From Paractinoplanes ferrugineus (GTDB lineage Bacteria; Actinomycetota; Actinomycetes; Mycobacteriales; Micromonosporaceae), in NCBI RefSeq assembly GCF_016862195.1, contig NZ_BOMM01000047.1:186001-250000 (forward strand): a stretch of DNA of 64,000 nt, in the 5' to 3' direction. Positions 17,671 through 26,487 of this stretch are shown in pieces. Positions within the stretch are counted from its first letter, which is position 1, and each line of letters begins with the position of its first letter. A program made the translations under genes and the position numbers. The notes under the pieces were generated by a model. That model made no database searches, was not told the origin of the DNA, and saw only the letters and a program-made list of their open reading frames with translations.

Positions 17671-19484
17671 ACCGGCAGTGGCGCTTGTTGGTCCACATGA
17701 TCCGTCTGTCCCTGCGAGCGGATCGCCGGACCACCGTCACCGCCGCGGCGCTGCTCCTCGCCCGGTCGTCGATCGTCGCGTTGACCGGCCTGAGCCAGCG
17801 CTGGCTGGTCGACAGCTCGGCGGCGGGCAACCGGAACGGCGTCGTCGCAGCCGTGGCCCTGGGTGCGTTCGCCTTCGCCCTGGGTGGGGCGGGCTCGCGG
17901 GTGCAGACCAACATGCTGCTCTACCTGACCACGCGGGTCACCATCGCCGTCACCACGGAGATCCAGCAGCTGAGCTCCGGCGTGCCGACCATCACTCACC
18001 TGAGCCGCCCGGAACAACTGGATCGGCTGGAACGGCTGCGCCGATCCGGCAACGCGCTCGCGTGGCTGCCGTGGACCGCGCTAGGTGCGGTCGCCGCCGG
18101 CGCGAGCGTGGTGGTCAGCGTCGTCCTGCTGGCCTCGGTACATCCGCTGCTGACCGCCCTGACCCTGCTGGCCCTGCCACCGCTGCTGGCCGGTCGCCGG
18201 GCCACCGCGGCATTGAGCCGGGCGCAGGACGAATGCACCGAGTTGCACCGGCAGGAACAGCTGCTGCACGAGCTGTGCACCCGTCCCGGCTCGGCCAAGG
18301 AGCTGTTCGTCACCGGCGGGGGCGCCGAACTCAACCGACGGGCGGACGAACTGTGGGAACGATCGGTCGTCCGGCAACGGAACGCCCAGGCCACAGCGGT
18401 CGGCTGGCAGAGCGTCGGCTGGGCGGTGTTCACGGCGAGCATCGTCGCGGCGCTGTTGCTCGTAGCGGAGTTGTCCAGCCGGGGTCAGGCGAGCCTCGGC
18501 GACGCGGTGCTGGTCTTCTCCCTCACCGTGCAACTCCAGTCACAGATCCGCTTCGCGCTCGAGGACGTCGGCCGGCTGGCGGAGAACGGCCGGTTGACCG
18601 ACCACTACTGGTGGCTGCGAGGCTATGCGCGCGATCAGCGGCGGGGCGGGGCGCAGCCGCCGGCGGCCCTCGCCGAGGGCATCGTCCTGGACGACCTTCG
18701 GTTCCGTTATCCCGGTGCGCCCGGTGACACGCTGCGCGGCGTGGACCTCCGGATCCCACCGGGCACCACGGTTGCGCTGGTGGGTGACAACGGCGCCGGC
18801 AAGAGCACCCTGGTCAAACTGCTCGCCGGTCTGCACGAGCCCACCGGCGGGGAGATCCGGGTGGACGGCCGGCCGCTGCGGGAGTACGACCCACGCGGCT
18901 GGCAGTCCCGGGTTTCCGGGGTGATGCAGGACTTCACCAGCTTCCTCCTCCCGGTGTACGTCGGTATCGGGGTCGGCGACCTGCCCCGCCTGCACGACGC
19001 GGCGGCGGTCGAGCGGGCGGCCGTCGACGCGGGCGCCGACCGGTTCGTAGCCGCGATGCCGCAGGGGTTCCGCACCCGGCTGGGCCGCGCCTTCGGCGGT
19101 GTGGACCCGTCAATCGGCCAGTGGCAACGGCTCGCCCTCGCCCGTGGACTGATGCGCCGTTCGCCGCTGCTCCTGGTTCTCGACGAGCCGACCGCGGCGC
19201 TCGACCCACAGGCCGAATTCGATCTCTTCCGCCGGTTCGTCCGGCAGGTCGAGGCGGCTCGGGCGGGCGGCTCGGTGACCCTGCTCGTCTCGCACCGGCT
19301 GACCACCGTACGGCTGGCGGATCTGATCGTCGTTCTGCACGACGGCGCCGTGGCCGAGGTCGGTGACCACCGCGAACTGATGGCCGCCGGCGGCCGGTAC
19401 GCCGCCATGTTCCAACTGCAGAAGAAGGCCTTCGCCGGGAAATCCGACGTCATCGGGAACGGGGATCGGGAACGTGTCGAATAG
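17667..19484 (+). CDS. ABC exporter half-transporter, second subunit with degenerate signature
   Basis: A 605-residue membrane-ATPase fusion starting at the overlapping GTG (VNRQWRLLVHMIRLSL). Walker A is GDNGAGKST and Walker B is LLLVLDEPTAALD, with the H-loop in VSHRLTT. The ABC signature reads VDPSIGQWQR in place of LSGGQ, so one of the two composite ATP sites of the heterodimer is likely catalytically weak. This is known for many heterodimeric ABC exporters. It forms one unit with the preceding subunit, and the acyl-CoA dehydrogenase gene that follows overlaps it by 11 bases. Confidence 0.93.
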   Translation: MNRQWRLLVHMIRLSLRADRRTTVTAAALLLARSSIVALTGLSQRWLVDSSAAGNRNGVVAAVALGAFAFALGGAGSRVQTNMLLYLTTRVTIAVTTEIQQLSSGVPTITHLSRPEQLDRLERLRRSGNALAWLPWTALGAVAAGASVVVSVVLLASVHPLLTALTLLALPPLLAGRRATAALSRAQDECTELHRQEQLLHELCTRPGSAKELFVTGGGAELNRRADELWERSVVRQRNAQATAVGWQSVGWAVFTASIVAALLLVAELSSRGQASLGDAVLVFSLTVQLQSQIRFALEDVGRLAENGRLTDHYWWLRGYARDQRRGGAQPPAALAEGIVLDDLRFRYPGAPGDTLRGVDLRIPPGTTVALVGDNGAGKSTLVKLLAGLHEPTGGEIRVDGRPLREYDPRGWQSRVSGVMQDFTSFLLPVYVGIGVGDLPRLHDAAAVERAAVDAGADRFVAAMPQGFRTRLGRAFGGVDPSIGQWQRLALARGLMRRSPLLLVLDEPTAALDPQAEFDLFRRFVRQVEAARAGGSVTLLVSHRLTTVRLADLIVVLHDGAVAEVGDHRELMAAGGRYAAMFQLQKKAFAGKSDVIGNGDRERVE

Positions 19485-21168
19485 CGCGTGGCAGCGACTG
19501 GCGCCCCCTACGGCCGACCGGCGGCCGTCCGCCGATTCCGGCCTGACCGAGATTCTCGAGGCGCTGGACGGCTACCTGGCCGAGCCGGGCACGACCGCTT
19601 CGCTCGCCGCGGCCGAGACCGCCGGTGAGTACCCACGCGAAGTGCTGACGGGAATGCGCCGGCACGGCCTGGCGGAGCTGTTCGTACCGGACCGTGCGAC
19701 CAGTCCGCATCTCGGCCTTCTCAACGTGCTCACCGCCCGGCGAAGCGGCAGTCTGGCGATCACTGTGGGGGTCAACGCCCTGGCCCTGCTCCCGGTCTAT
19801 CTGGGTGGATCACCGGAGCAATGCGAGCAGGTGACGCGCCGCCTGCGTGCGGGCCGATCCGCGGCGATGCTGCTGACCGAGCTCGCGCACGGCTCGAACC
19901 TCCTTCGCAACGAGGCGAGCGCGGCCGTGACCGACGACGGCTACCGGCTGATCGGTGAGAAGCATCTGATCAACGGTGGCACCGAGCACGAAATGCTGGT
20001 CACGTTCATGCGAACCCGGCGGTCACCGGCCGACCGGCCGATGGAGGTCCTGCGCGACTTCAGCGTGTTCCTGGTCGACCGGGACGCGACGACCCCGGCC
20101 CTGCCGCGCTGGCGCACGGTACCGGCACGGTCGGCGGACATCTCCGGCGTCCGGTTCGAGAACACCGCGGTCCCGCGCACGGCGCTGGTCGGGCGCGAGG
20201 GCGACGGCTTCTCGGTGATCCAGAAATCGCTCCGGATGTCGCACGCCGGCATCGCGGCCCTGGCCTCGGGCGCGGTCTCGGGGGCGCTGGAGCTGGCCGT
20301 GTCACACGCCCGGACCCGCGACGTCTACGGTCAGCCGATCGCCGGGCTAGGCGCCATCGCGGACCATTGCGCCCGGATGGCCGCGCTGGACGTGGTGGTG
20401 GCCGCCCTGGCGATCAAGGCGAGCCTGCTGGCCGGTGCGATGGGACCGGCCGCGGCGTACTTCTCGGCCGCGGCCAAGTACGCGTGCTGCCGGTTCGCCG
20501 AGGAGGCGGTTTCCGAGGGCCGGCAGGTCCTGGGCGCGCGAGCGTTGCTCGACGACTCCGGGTATTCCCGGTTCGTCCGCGACATCCTGCTGTACGGCGT
20601 GTTCGACGGCACCAGCCACGTCATGCTGGAGGACCTGAGCTGGTACCCGCCGCGTTTCGCCGCTGCGGGAGAGGCCCGTCCGGGTACCTTCGAGCAGCTC
20701 CGCTCGAGCTACACCGCCGAGCCGCAACCCATCCGGTCGCAGGCCGCCCGGCCTTGGCGCCCCTACGCCCCGGCCCTGAGCGCCCGATGCGGCGATCTGG
20801 TGCGATTGACGGCGGACCCGATGGCGGCGCGCGTCGCCGACCTGGTGGCCTCGTTCGACACGGTGGTGCGTGCGGCCCGGTCCAGCGGAGCTTGGACCGC
20901 CGGTCAGGCCATGCGGTTCGAGGTGACCGGGGTGCTGGCCGAATTGGAGGCACTGCTCGCCACGGCGGAGCTGACCCTGGCCGGCGCGCGCCGGGAATTC
21001 GGCCTCGGACCGGTGGCCGAGCCGGACGAGGACGCGGCCCGATACGCGATCTCCTGGCTGGGCGACCGGCTGGCCGATCGGCTGTCCCGGCTGGCCATCG
21101 AGGCCACCGACACCGTGGACCCGGCCACCGCATGCCGTGACCGGGTACGCGCACGGGTATCCGCCTAG
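19474..21168 (+). CDS. Acyl-CoA (acyl-ACP) dehydrogenase family flavoprotein
   Basis: A 564-residue FAD enzyme with an acyl-CoA dehydrogenase core (residues about 30-400): LLTELAHGSNLLRNEASA, the DGYRLIGEKHLINGG substrate/FAD segment, SHARTRDVYGQPIAGLGAIADH, and LLYGVFDGTSHVMLEDL near the usual catalytic region. About 150 additional C-terminal helical residues follow. In lipopeptide clusters such homologues desaturate an ACP-bound fatty acid, and with two FAALs and five ACPs nearby the same role is likely here. It starts at a GTG inside the end of the ABC gene and is the last gene of its operon, facing ACP1 across a hairpin. Confidence 0.88.
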   Translation: MSNSAWQRLAPPTADRRPSADSGLTEILEALDGYLAEPGTTASLAAAETAGEYPREVLTGMRRHGLAELFVPDRATSPHLGLLNVLTARRSGSLAITVGVNALALLPVYLGGSPEQCEQVTRRLRAGRSAAMLLTELAHGSNLLRNEASAAVTDDGYRLIGEKHLINGGTEHEMLVTFMRTRRSPADRPMEVLRDFSVFLVDRDATTPALPRWRTVPARSADISGVRFENTAVPRTALVGREGDGFSVIQKSLRMSHAGIAALASGAVSGALELAVSHARTRDVYGQPIAGLGAIADHCARMAALDVVVAALAIKASLLAGAMGPAAAYFSAAAKYACCRFAEEAVSEGRQVLGARALLDDSGYSRFVRDILLYGVFDGTSHVMLEDLSWYPPRFAAAGEARPGTFEQLRSSYTAEPQPIRSQAARPWRPYAPALSARCGDLVRLTADPMAARVADLVASFDTVVRAARSSGAWTAGQAMRFEVTGVLAELEALLATAELTLAGARREFGLGPVAEPDEDAARYAISWLGDRLADRLSRLAIEATDTVDPATACRDRVRARVSA

Positions 21169-21182
21169 TGGCGTGAGTCGTT

Positions 21183-21206
21183 GATGCGGAACGGGTTCCC
21201 CGCATC
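21183..21206. terminator. Hairpin between convergent operons
   Basis: GATGCGG at 21183-21189 pairs with CCGCATC at 21200-21206. AAC/GTT extends the stem across a small bulge. It lies between the convergent acyl-CoA dehydrogenase and ACP1 genes and probably ends both transcripts. There is no T-run. Confidence 0.5.
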
Positions 21207-21209
21207 GAC

Positions 21210-21470
21210 CTAGCGAGGCAGGTAACCCAGGCGCAGCTGGGAGACGACCGACCACAGCCGATCAGGCGTGGCGAACGTCTCCTGGGCGACCAGTTCGTCG
21301 GCGAGCCGGATCTCGTAGGTCTCCTCGATCTGGATCAGAAGCTCGACCAGGCCGAGCGAGTCCAGTCCCGCCGCGACCAGGTCGAGATCCGCGGTGACTG
21401 GGTTCCGTTCCGGCAGCAACGGCAGGAACTGCCGGAGCAGCTCCTCGAATGCGCTATCCCAGGAACTCAC
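21210..21470 (-). CDS. Acyl carrier protein 1
   Basis: An 86-residue free-standing carrier protein with the canonical GLDSLGLVELLIQIEE motif. Ser38 is the phosphopantetheine attachment site. It overlaps the decarboxylase gene by 17 bases and ends the leftward operon. Its place next to the PLP decarboxylase and the AMP ligase copies the VinL/VinO/VinN arrangement (vicenistatin) and BtrI/BtrK/BtrJ (butirosin). It is therefore the likely carrier of the amino acid that the decarboxylase acts on. Confidence 0.93.
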   Translation of the reverse strand: MSSWDSAFEELLRQFLPLLPERNPVTADLDLVAAGLDSLGLVELLIQIEETYEIRLADELVAQETFATPDRLWSVVSQLRLGYLPR

Positions 21471-22707
21471 GACACCCGACCTCCGTCTCGGAGAGCATCA
21501 GCCGGCGGGCACCGGCCACGTCCGTCCCGTCCAGGACCACCTCGACCGGCATCGGCCGGCCGAGGAAGGCCACGAGTCCTGCGGTCAACCCGTAGGCACC
21601 GGTGTTCGGGATGGCCAGAACATCGCCGACAGCCGGCTCGGTGAGCTCGACCCGCCGGTTCAGAATGTCCAGCGGTGTACACAGCGGACCGACCAACACA
21701 CCCTCCTGACCACCGGGTTCGTGCCGCTCCGGCTGAGCGCGCGGCGGCAGCAGACGCCCCAGGCCGGACATCCCGCCCAGGGCGTTCACCCCGGCGTCGC
21801 AGACGATGTAGCGCTGCCCACCGGTGGTCTTGACGTCCATCACGGTGGTCAGCAACACGCCCGCCTCGGCCACCAGATGGCGACCGGACTCCACGGCGAC
21901 AGCCGGCTCACCGGACCGCCACCCGGGCAGATGCGCGTCGAGGGCCGCGGCGAGGCCGGCGCGCAGGTCCGGGTAAGCCGTACGGGCTCCCGGTACGGCG
22001 AAGGGAGCGGCGAACCCGCCGCCGATGTCGACCACCTCGGGCACCGCTGCGGTGTTGCGGGCGACGGCGGCCACGACGGCCGCGTTACCGGAGAGCTCGG
22101 TCAGCAGGGCCGGGCCGTCGGCAACGTTGCTCGCCGAATAGAGGTGGAAGCCCGCGAAACGCAGCCGGCCGGCCGCCGTCAGCATCGGCTCCCCCGCTTC
22201 CAGCTGCTCGACCGCGACCCCGAACTGCGACGGGGCGCCGGCCATCCGGAGCCCGGCCGGGGCCTGCGCACCGGCCGGGTTGAGCCGCACCAGATGCCGT
22301 ACATCGGTCGCCTCCGTGCGGTCGGTGAGCCGGAGCAGTCGATCGTGCTCGGTCCGCGACTCGACGGAGAAGAGCCGCACGCCGGCCCGGAGCGCCGCGA
22401 CCAGTTCCTCCTCGGTCTTGCCGGGCCCGGTGTACAGACTCCGGCCGGTGGTACCGGTGGTCGCGGCCACCGCCAGCTCACCGATGGAACTGATCTCCAG
22501 GTCGAACCCGGCCGAGACCAGGGCCGCGGCCAGGAGCGGGTGGGGGTTGGCCTTGACCGAGTAATAGGCGCGGACGGCGGGCGGAAGAGCGGCGCGCAGA
22601 GCGGCGGCAGCCGTCCGGACCGCATCGAGCCGATAGACGTAAGCCGGAGTGCCGTATTCCCGGGCGATGTCGGTCAGCGTGCCGCTGAGCCGGGTACCGG
22701 CGCTCAT
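21454..22707 (-). CDS. Fold-type III PLP decarboxylase (BtrK/VinO/DAPDC-like)
   Basis: A 417-residue alanine-racemase-fold enzyme. The PLP lysine is Lys52 in YYSVKANPHP. Other active-site parts are the DIGGGFAAPF glycine loop, the phosphate-binding ESGRHLVAEAG, CDAGVNALGG, and the partner-subunit Cys in GPLCTPLDIL. Diaminopimelate decarboxylases look similar, but this copy is sandwiched between an ACP and an amino-acid-type AMP ligase, as for BtrK and VinO, which decarboxylate ACP-bound acidic amino acids. A likely product is beta-alanyl- or GABA-like ACP (inference). The start at 22707 overlaps the ligase stop by four bases. Confidence 0.9.
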   Translation of the reverse strand: MSAGTRLSGTLTDIAREYGTPAYVYRLDAVRTAAAALRAALPPAVRAYYSVKANPHPLLAAALVSAGFDLEISSIGELAVAATTGTTGRSLYTGPGKTEEELVAALRAGVRLFSVESRTEHDRLLRLTDRTEATDVRHLVRLNPAGAQAPAGLRMAGAPSQFGVAVEQLEAGEPMLTAAGRLRFAGFHLYSASNVADGPALLTELSGNAAVVAAVARNTAAVPEVVDIGGGFAAPFAVPGARTAYPDLRAGLAAALDAHLPGWRSGEPAVAVESGRHLVAEAGVLLTTVMDVKTTGGQRYIVCDAGVNALGGMSGLGRLLPPRAQPERHEPGGQEGVLVGPLCTPLDILNRRVELTEPAVGDVLAIPNTGAYGLTAGLVAFLGRPMPVEVVLDGTDVAGARRLMLSETEVGCREFLG

Positions 22708-24182
22708 CGAACGGACTGCCGTCCGGCCAGACCGGCCTTGTCCACCTTGCCGTTGGGGGTGGTCGGCAGTTCCGGCAGCACGACGCACCGGTCCGGCATC
22801 TTGGCGCGCTCCAACCGGGCCAGGACACCGGCGAGAACCTGTTCCGGCTCGACCTGGCCGGCAACCCAGACGACGAACTCGCCGTCGTCGTTCGGGCGGC
22901 GGACCGCCGCGGCCCGGACACCGGGGACGTCCAGCGCCGCCGCCTCGATCTCTTGCACGCTGGTCCGGACCCCTTTGCGCTTGAAGATGTCGTCGCGCCG
23001 GCCGGCGAAGTACAGCCGTCCGTCCCGATCCACGTGCCCGTAGTCGCCGGTGCGCAACACGGGGTCGGCCGGCGAAGCTCCGGCGAACGGCCGGGCCGCC
23101 AGGGCGGCTCGGTCCCAATAGCCGGCCATCACGTGCGGGCCGCGAACCCAGATCTCACCCACGGTGCCGGCCGGGACAGGCTGCCCCTCGTCGTCCACGA
23201 CCGTGACCTCGGTGCCGTCCAGCGGCCGGCCGACGGTGCCGGGATGATCGAGGTCCTCGTCCGGCTCCGCCACGGTGATCCGCTTGCACTCGGTCATGCC
23301 GTACATCGGTACGACCGCCGCCCGCGGGAACGTCTTGCGCAACCCGGCGGCGAGCCCGCCCGTGAGCGCGGCCCCGGTATTCGTGATCATGCGTACCGAC
23401 GTCGGCCGGGTGTCGCGGGCCGACAGCCGCAACAGAATCTCCGCCACGGTCGGCACGATCGGCAGAACGGTCGTCCCGGTAGCCCGGATCTCGGACAGCA
23501 ACCGAACCTCGGCGAGGCCCGGCCGAGTTTCCAACCTCGCGCCCGCCCGGGCACAAAGGAACAACTGATAAAGCCCGTAGTCGAAGGAGACCGGCGACCG
23601 GTTGAAGACGACGTCCTCAGCGGTGTAGCGCAGCCGGGCGGCGATCGCCGCGACGACGAACCGGATCTGGTCGTGCCTGGACACCACGGCTCGGGGCATC
23701 GCCGTGCTGCCCGAGGTGTACATCAACAGGGCGACGCCCGACGACGCCGGCCGGGGAAGATCCGCGTCGGCCACGGCCGCGCCGGACAGCTGTTCGCCGG
23801 GCGGCAGGCAAAGCACCGGCGGCCGGGACCGGCCCCGCATCACCGGGACGTCGTCGGTGCCGGTCACCAGAAGCGCCGGCGCCGCATCCTCGACGATCCA
23901 TTCCAGCAGGTACGGGTTCAGCGCCGGGTTCATCGGTACGACCGCCGCCCCGAGCCGCAACGCTCCGAAGAGCAGCGCGGCGAAGTTCACATCGCCGGGC
24001 AGGCGAAGAACCACCCGGTCGCCGGGCCGAACGCCGCTGCGATGCAGCCGGCCGGCCGCGATCCGGCTCAGATTTTCGAGTTCGGCGTAGCTCAACCGGC
24101 GCGAACCGTCGGAGATCGCCGCCGCCCCAGGCCATCGCCGGGCCGCGTCGTCCAGCAGGTCCGGTACGAGCGGGCCGGTCAT
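22704..24182 (-). CDS. AMP-forming ligase (amino-acid:ACP ligase candidate)
   Basis: A 492-residue ANL-superfamily enzyme: P-loop MYTSGSTAMPRAVV, YGMTECKRI (A5-like), TGDYGHVDRDGRLYFAGRRDDIFKRKGVR (A7/A8) and TPNGKVDK with the C-terminal catalytic Lys. The P-loop has Arg where most relatives have Lys. It lacks the FAAL signature found in the two other ligases of the island. Its length and position beside a decarboxylase and an ACP resemble VinN/BtrJ, which adenylate an amino acid and load it on the partner ACP. The ATGA overlap with the transglutaminase homologue upstream sets the start at 24182. Confidence 0.9.
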   Translation of the reverse strand: MTGPLVPDLLDDAARRWPGAAAISDGSRRLSYAELENLSRIAAGRLHRSGVRPGDRVVLRLPGDVNFAALLFGALRLGAAVVPMNPALNPYLLEWIVEDAAPALLVTGTDDVPVMRGRSRPPVLCLPPGEQLSGAAVADADLPRPASSGVALLMYTSGSTAMPRAVVSRHDQIRFVVAAIAARLRYTAEDVVFNRSPVSFDYGLYQLFLCARAGARLETRPGLAEVRLLSEIRATGTTVLPIVPTVAEILLRLSARDTRPTSVRMITNTGAALTGGLAAGLRKTFPRAAVVPMYGMTECKRITVAEPDEDLDHPGTVGRPLDGTEVTVVDDEGQPVPAGTVGEIWVRGPHVMAGYWDRAALAARPFAGASPADPVLRTGDYGHVDRDGRLYFAGRRDDIFKRKGVRTSVQEIEAAALDVPGVRAAAVRRPNDDGEFVVWVAGQVEPEQVLAGVLARLERAKMPDRCVVLPELPTTPNGKVDKAGLAGRQSVR

Positions 24183-25132
24183 GCCGCACCGACCGGCTCG
24201 GTCAGCAGGCGGACAGGCAGGGTGGACGGAATCTCCTCGCCCTCGTGACGCACGAGCGGAACACCGAGGTCTCCGATGCGGGCCACCAGCGGACCGATGG
24301 ACCGATGCGGTGGCCAGCGGTCGCCGTCCAGCACCCCCCACACCACCATCTGCCGGATCAGGACCGGGTCCACCGGAAGCCACCGATCGCCGACCAGCAG
24401 TTCGGCCCAGTAGTGCTCGACCCCGAACGGAGGAGCCACCACGCAGCCGAACGACGCCCGTGCCCGCAGCCCGAGTTTGCGGGCCTCCTCGACAACCAGG
24501 ATCGCCGTCCCGGCGCAGTCGGCCAATCCGCTGTCCCGTACGAACGACAGGTCCCGCCGGATCTCCTCGCGGAGCAGCATGAAATCGAGCTCACCCACGG
24601 CGGCCAGCGGGGCCCGCATCCGGTCGGGAAGTTCGGGCCAGTCGATCTCCGGAACGATCTCGACGGTGACGTCGGGCATCGTCTCCCCCGCCGGCACGTC
24701 CCGCGCCACCACCTCCCCACCGGGCAGCGTCAGCAGGTAGTGGCACACCGGTCCGTGTCCCGGGTCCGGGCAGCGCATCTGATACTTCATCTCGTACCGC
24801 GTGCTGGTCCCCGCGTCGACGCGGTCCATGGCGATCGGCCAGAACCGCCGGGCGGAACGGGCGAGCGGCCCCTGCCCGAGTTGCATGGCACTGTTGGCCA
24901 GGTCGTAGCGGTCATAGAGCAGTCCGTCCTCGGCGGTCCGGCGGGGCAGCCCGAGCTCGGTCAGACAGCTCAGAAGCTCGGGCCGCAGCCGCAGCCGCGT
25001 CCAGGCCCAGTGTGGCGTCCGGTCGAGAATCCGGACCCGATCGGGGATCCGGCGCAATTTCTCGACCAGGTGGGCGAGTTCGTCCCAGGTGGTGCCGGGC
25101 GGCACGCCACGCGGAAGATCATCCGTCGTCAT
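24179..25132 (-). CDS. Transglutaminase-fold protein 1 (putative ACP-dependent amide synthase)
   Basis: A 317-residue protein whose C-terminal half has a transglutaminase-like triad: Cys206 (SGLADCAGTA), His240 (GVEHYWAE) and Asp255 (WLPVDPVL). A conserved CPDPGHGPVC element at residues 121-130 is shared with the two paralogues at 28717 and 33058 and may bind metal. The N-terminal third is helical and specific to this group. AdmF of andrimid biosynthesis is a transglutaminase homologue that joins an ACP-bound acyl group to a carrier-bound amine, and this gene lies four bases from ACP2 and overlaps an aminoacyl ligase, so the same chemistry is suggested. A cysteine-protease-like or peptidase role is the alternative. 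Confidence 0.75.
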   Translation of the reverse strand: MTTDDLPRGVPPGTTWDELAHLVEKLRRIPDRVRILDRTPHWAWTRLRLRPELLSCLTELGLPRRTAEDGLLYDRYDLANSAMQLGQGPLARSARRFWPIAMDRVDAGTSTRYEMKYQMRCPDPGHGPVCHYLLTLPGGEVVARDVPAGETMPDVTVEIVPEIDWPELPDRMRAPLAAVGELDFMLLREEIRRDLSFVRDSGLADCAGTAILVVEEARKLGLRARASFGCVVAPPFGVEHYWAELLVGDRWLPVDPVLIRQMVVWGVLDGDRWPPHRSIGPLVARIGDLGVPLVRHEGEEIPSTLPVRLLTEPVGAA

Positions 25133-25136
25133 CCGG

Positions 25137-25478
25137 CTACCGCGTGCCCAGGAACAGCTGGACGTCATCCGGAGCCGGCACGGTGGCCTGCCCGGAAGCG
25201 ACCTTCTCGGCGATGTAGCGCTGCAGGTCCCCCAGCGTCCCGATCGGCGGGGCGTCCTCGGGCCGGGTCGATCCCAGGCCGAACAGATCCTCCAACGCGA
25301 AAGCGAGCTCGATCACCAGCAGGGAGTTGTACCCCAGATCGGCCACCAGCGACAGATCCGGTGAGAGCCTCTCGTCGCCGTCGGGCGCGATGTCGCCGAC
25401 CAACTGCGCGACGATCTCCTCCACCAACTCCTGTTGCGTCGCGGCGGCGCCGGCCGGCACCAGGTCCCGATCAGTCAT
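25137..25478 (-). CDS. Acyl carrier protein 2
   Basis: A 113-residue carrier protein with extensions at both ends of the usual 80-residue core. The attachment motif is DLGYNSLLVIELAFALED, with Ser52 as phosphopantetheine site and Asn in place of the common Asp before it. It lies four bases upstream of transglutaminase homologue 1 and 19 bases downstream of the diiron oxygenase, so it probably serves one of them. The ELAFALEDLF half is closely similar to that of ACP3, suggesting duplication. Confidence 0.9.
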   Translation of the reverse strand: MTDRDLVPAGAAATQQELVEEIVAQLVGDIAPDGDERLSPDLSLVADLGYNSLLVIELAFALEDLFGLGSTRPEDAPPIGTLGDLQRYIAEKVASGQATVPAPDDVQLFLGTR

Positions 25479-25497
25479 CGTCCTTCTCCCCTCGGGA

Positions 25498-26487
25498 TCA
25501 GCGGTGTGCGGAGGGAAGCATCAACGCCAGCTCCTCCAGGTGCCGGCGGACGCCCTCGGTAAGCAGGCCCAGCCGCGCCAGCGCGGACACGATCTTGGCG
25601 AACATCAGCCTGCGGAAGTCCCGCATCACGGGGTCGGTCAACGCGTACTCGACGCCGACCGCCGGGGCGACCCCGACTCGCTCCCAGATCTCTTCCAGCC
25701 GGAAGCGGCGTGACATCAGCAGCGCCGCCTCCTTGATGAATTCCTCCCGGTCGGCGATCTCCCGCGAGGTGAGGTCGTCGTAGAGACCCTGCAGGGCCAG
25801 TACGCCGAAGGCGACGTGCCGGGCCTCGTCGCGGGCCACCAGATCGGTGATCTGCCGGATCACCGGGTCGAACGAGGTCGCGTGCCCGAGCCGGAACACG
25901 GCCAGGGCCAGACCTTCCACGATGATCTGCATCCCGAGGTAGATGATGTCCCAGCGATCCTCGGTCACCACGTTGGACAGCATGCTGCGCAGCGCCGGGT
26001 TGATCGGGTAGTGGTGGCCCAGCCGCTCGACGTACATCGAGAACGCCTCGACGTGCCGGGCCTCGTCGACGACCTGCGACGCGGCATAGAACTTGTCGTC
26101 CAGGTCGGGCACGGTCTCGACCAGCCGCGCGGTGGCGAGGAGGGCGCCCTGCTCCCCATGCAGGAACTGGCTGGTCATCCAGGAGTGGTACTCCCACCGG
26201 TACATGTCCCACATATCTTCCGGCAGCGGAAACCCGGCCGGCCGGCGCGCGTGGGAGCCACGCAACTCCGTCGTGGGGCGCAGCGGAGCGCCGAATTGCA
26301 TTTGCGGCGTCCAGTCGATGTCGGTGACGGCGTTCCACTGGGCGGCCTTGCCCTTTTCGTAAAGGGCGCGCAGCTTGGGGGACTTGGTGCTGTAGTCCCA
26401 GTCGAACCGGGTGGTGATCGAGGACTTGACGGCCAGGATCCGGTCCGGCCCGAAGTCCTGGCTCGGCGACGAGGCGACCGGGCTCAT
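25498..26487 (-). CDS. Ferritin-like diiron oxygenase
   Basis: A 329-residue all-helical protein with a complete carboxylate-bridged diiron set: Glu112 (HGEQGALL), Glu142 and His145 (DEARHVEAF), Glu181 (EGLALAVF), and Glu211 and His214 (DEARHVAF). The fold is that of ribonucleotide reductase R2 and of N-oxygenases and desaturases such as AurF and CmlI. In this setting, with two long-ACP genes around it (overlap of four bases with ACP3), it may hydroxylate, desaturate or N-oxygenate a carrier-bound acyl or amino-acyl group. The exact reaction is not readable from the sequence. Confidence 0.85.
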   Translation of the reverse strand: MSPVASSPSQDFGPDRILAVKSSITTRFDWDYSTKSPKLRALYEKGKAAQWNAVTDIDWTPQMQFGAPLRPTTELRGSHARRPAGFPLPEDMWDMYRWEYHSWMTSQFLHGEQGALLATARLVETVPDLDDKFYAASQVVDEARHVEAFSMYVERLGHHYPINPALRSMLSNVVTEDRWDIIYLGMQIIVEGLALAVFRLGHATSFDPVIRQITDLVARDEARHVAFGVLALQGLYDDLTSREIADREEFIKEAALLMSRRFRLEEIWERVGVAPAVGVEYALTDPVMRDFRRLMFAKIVSALARLGLLTEGVRRHLEELALMLPSAHR

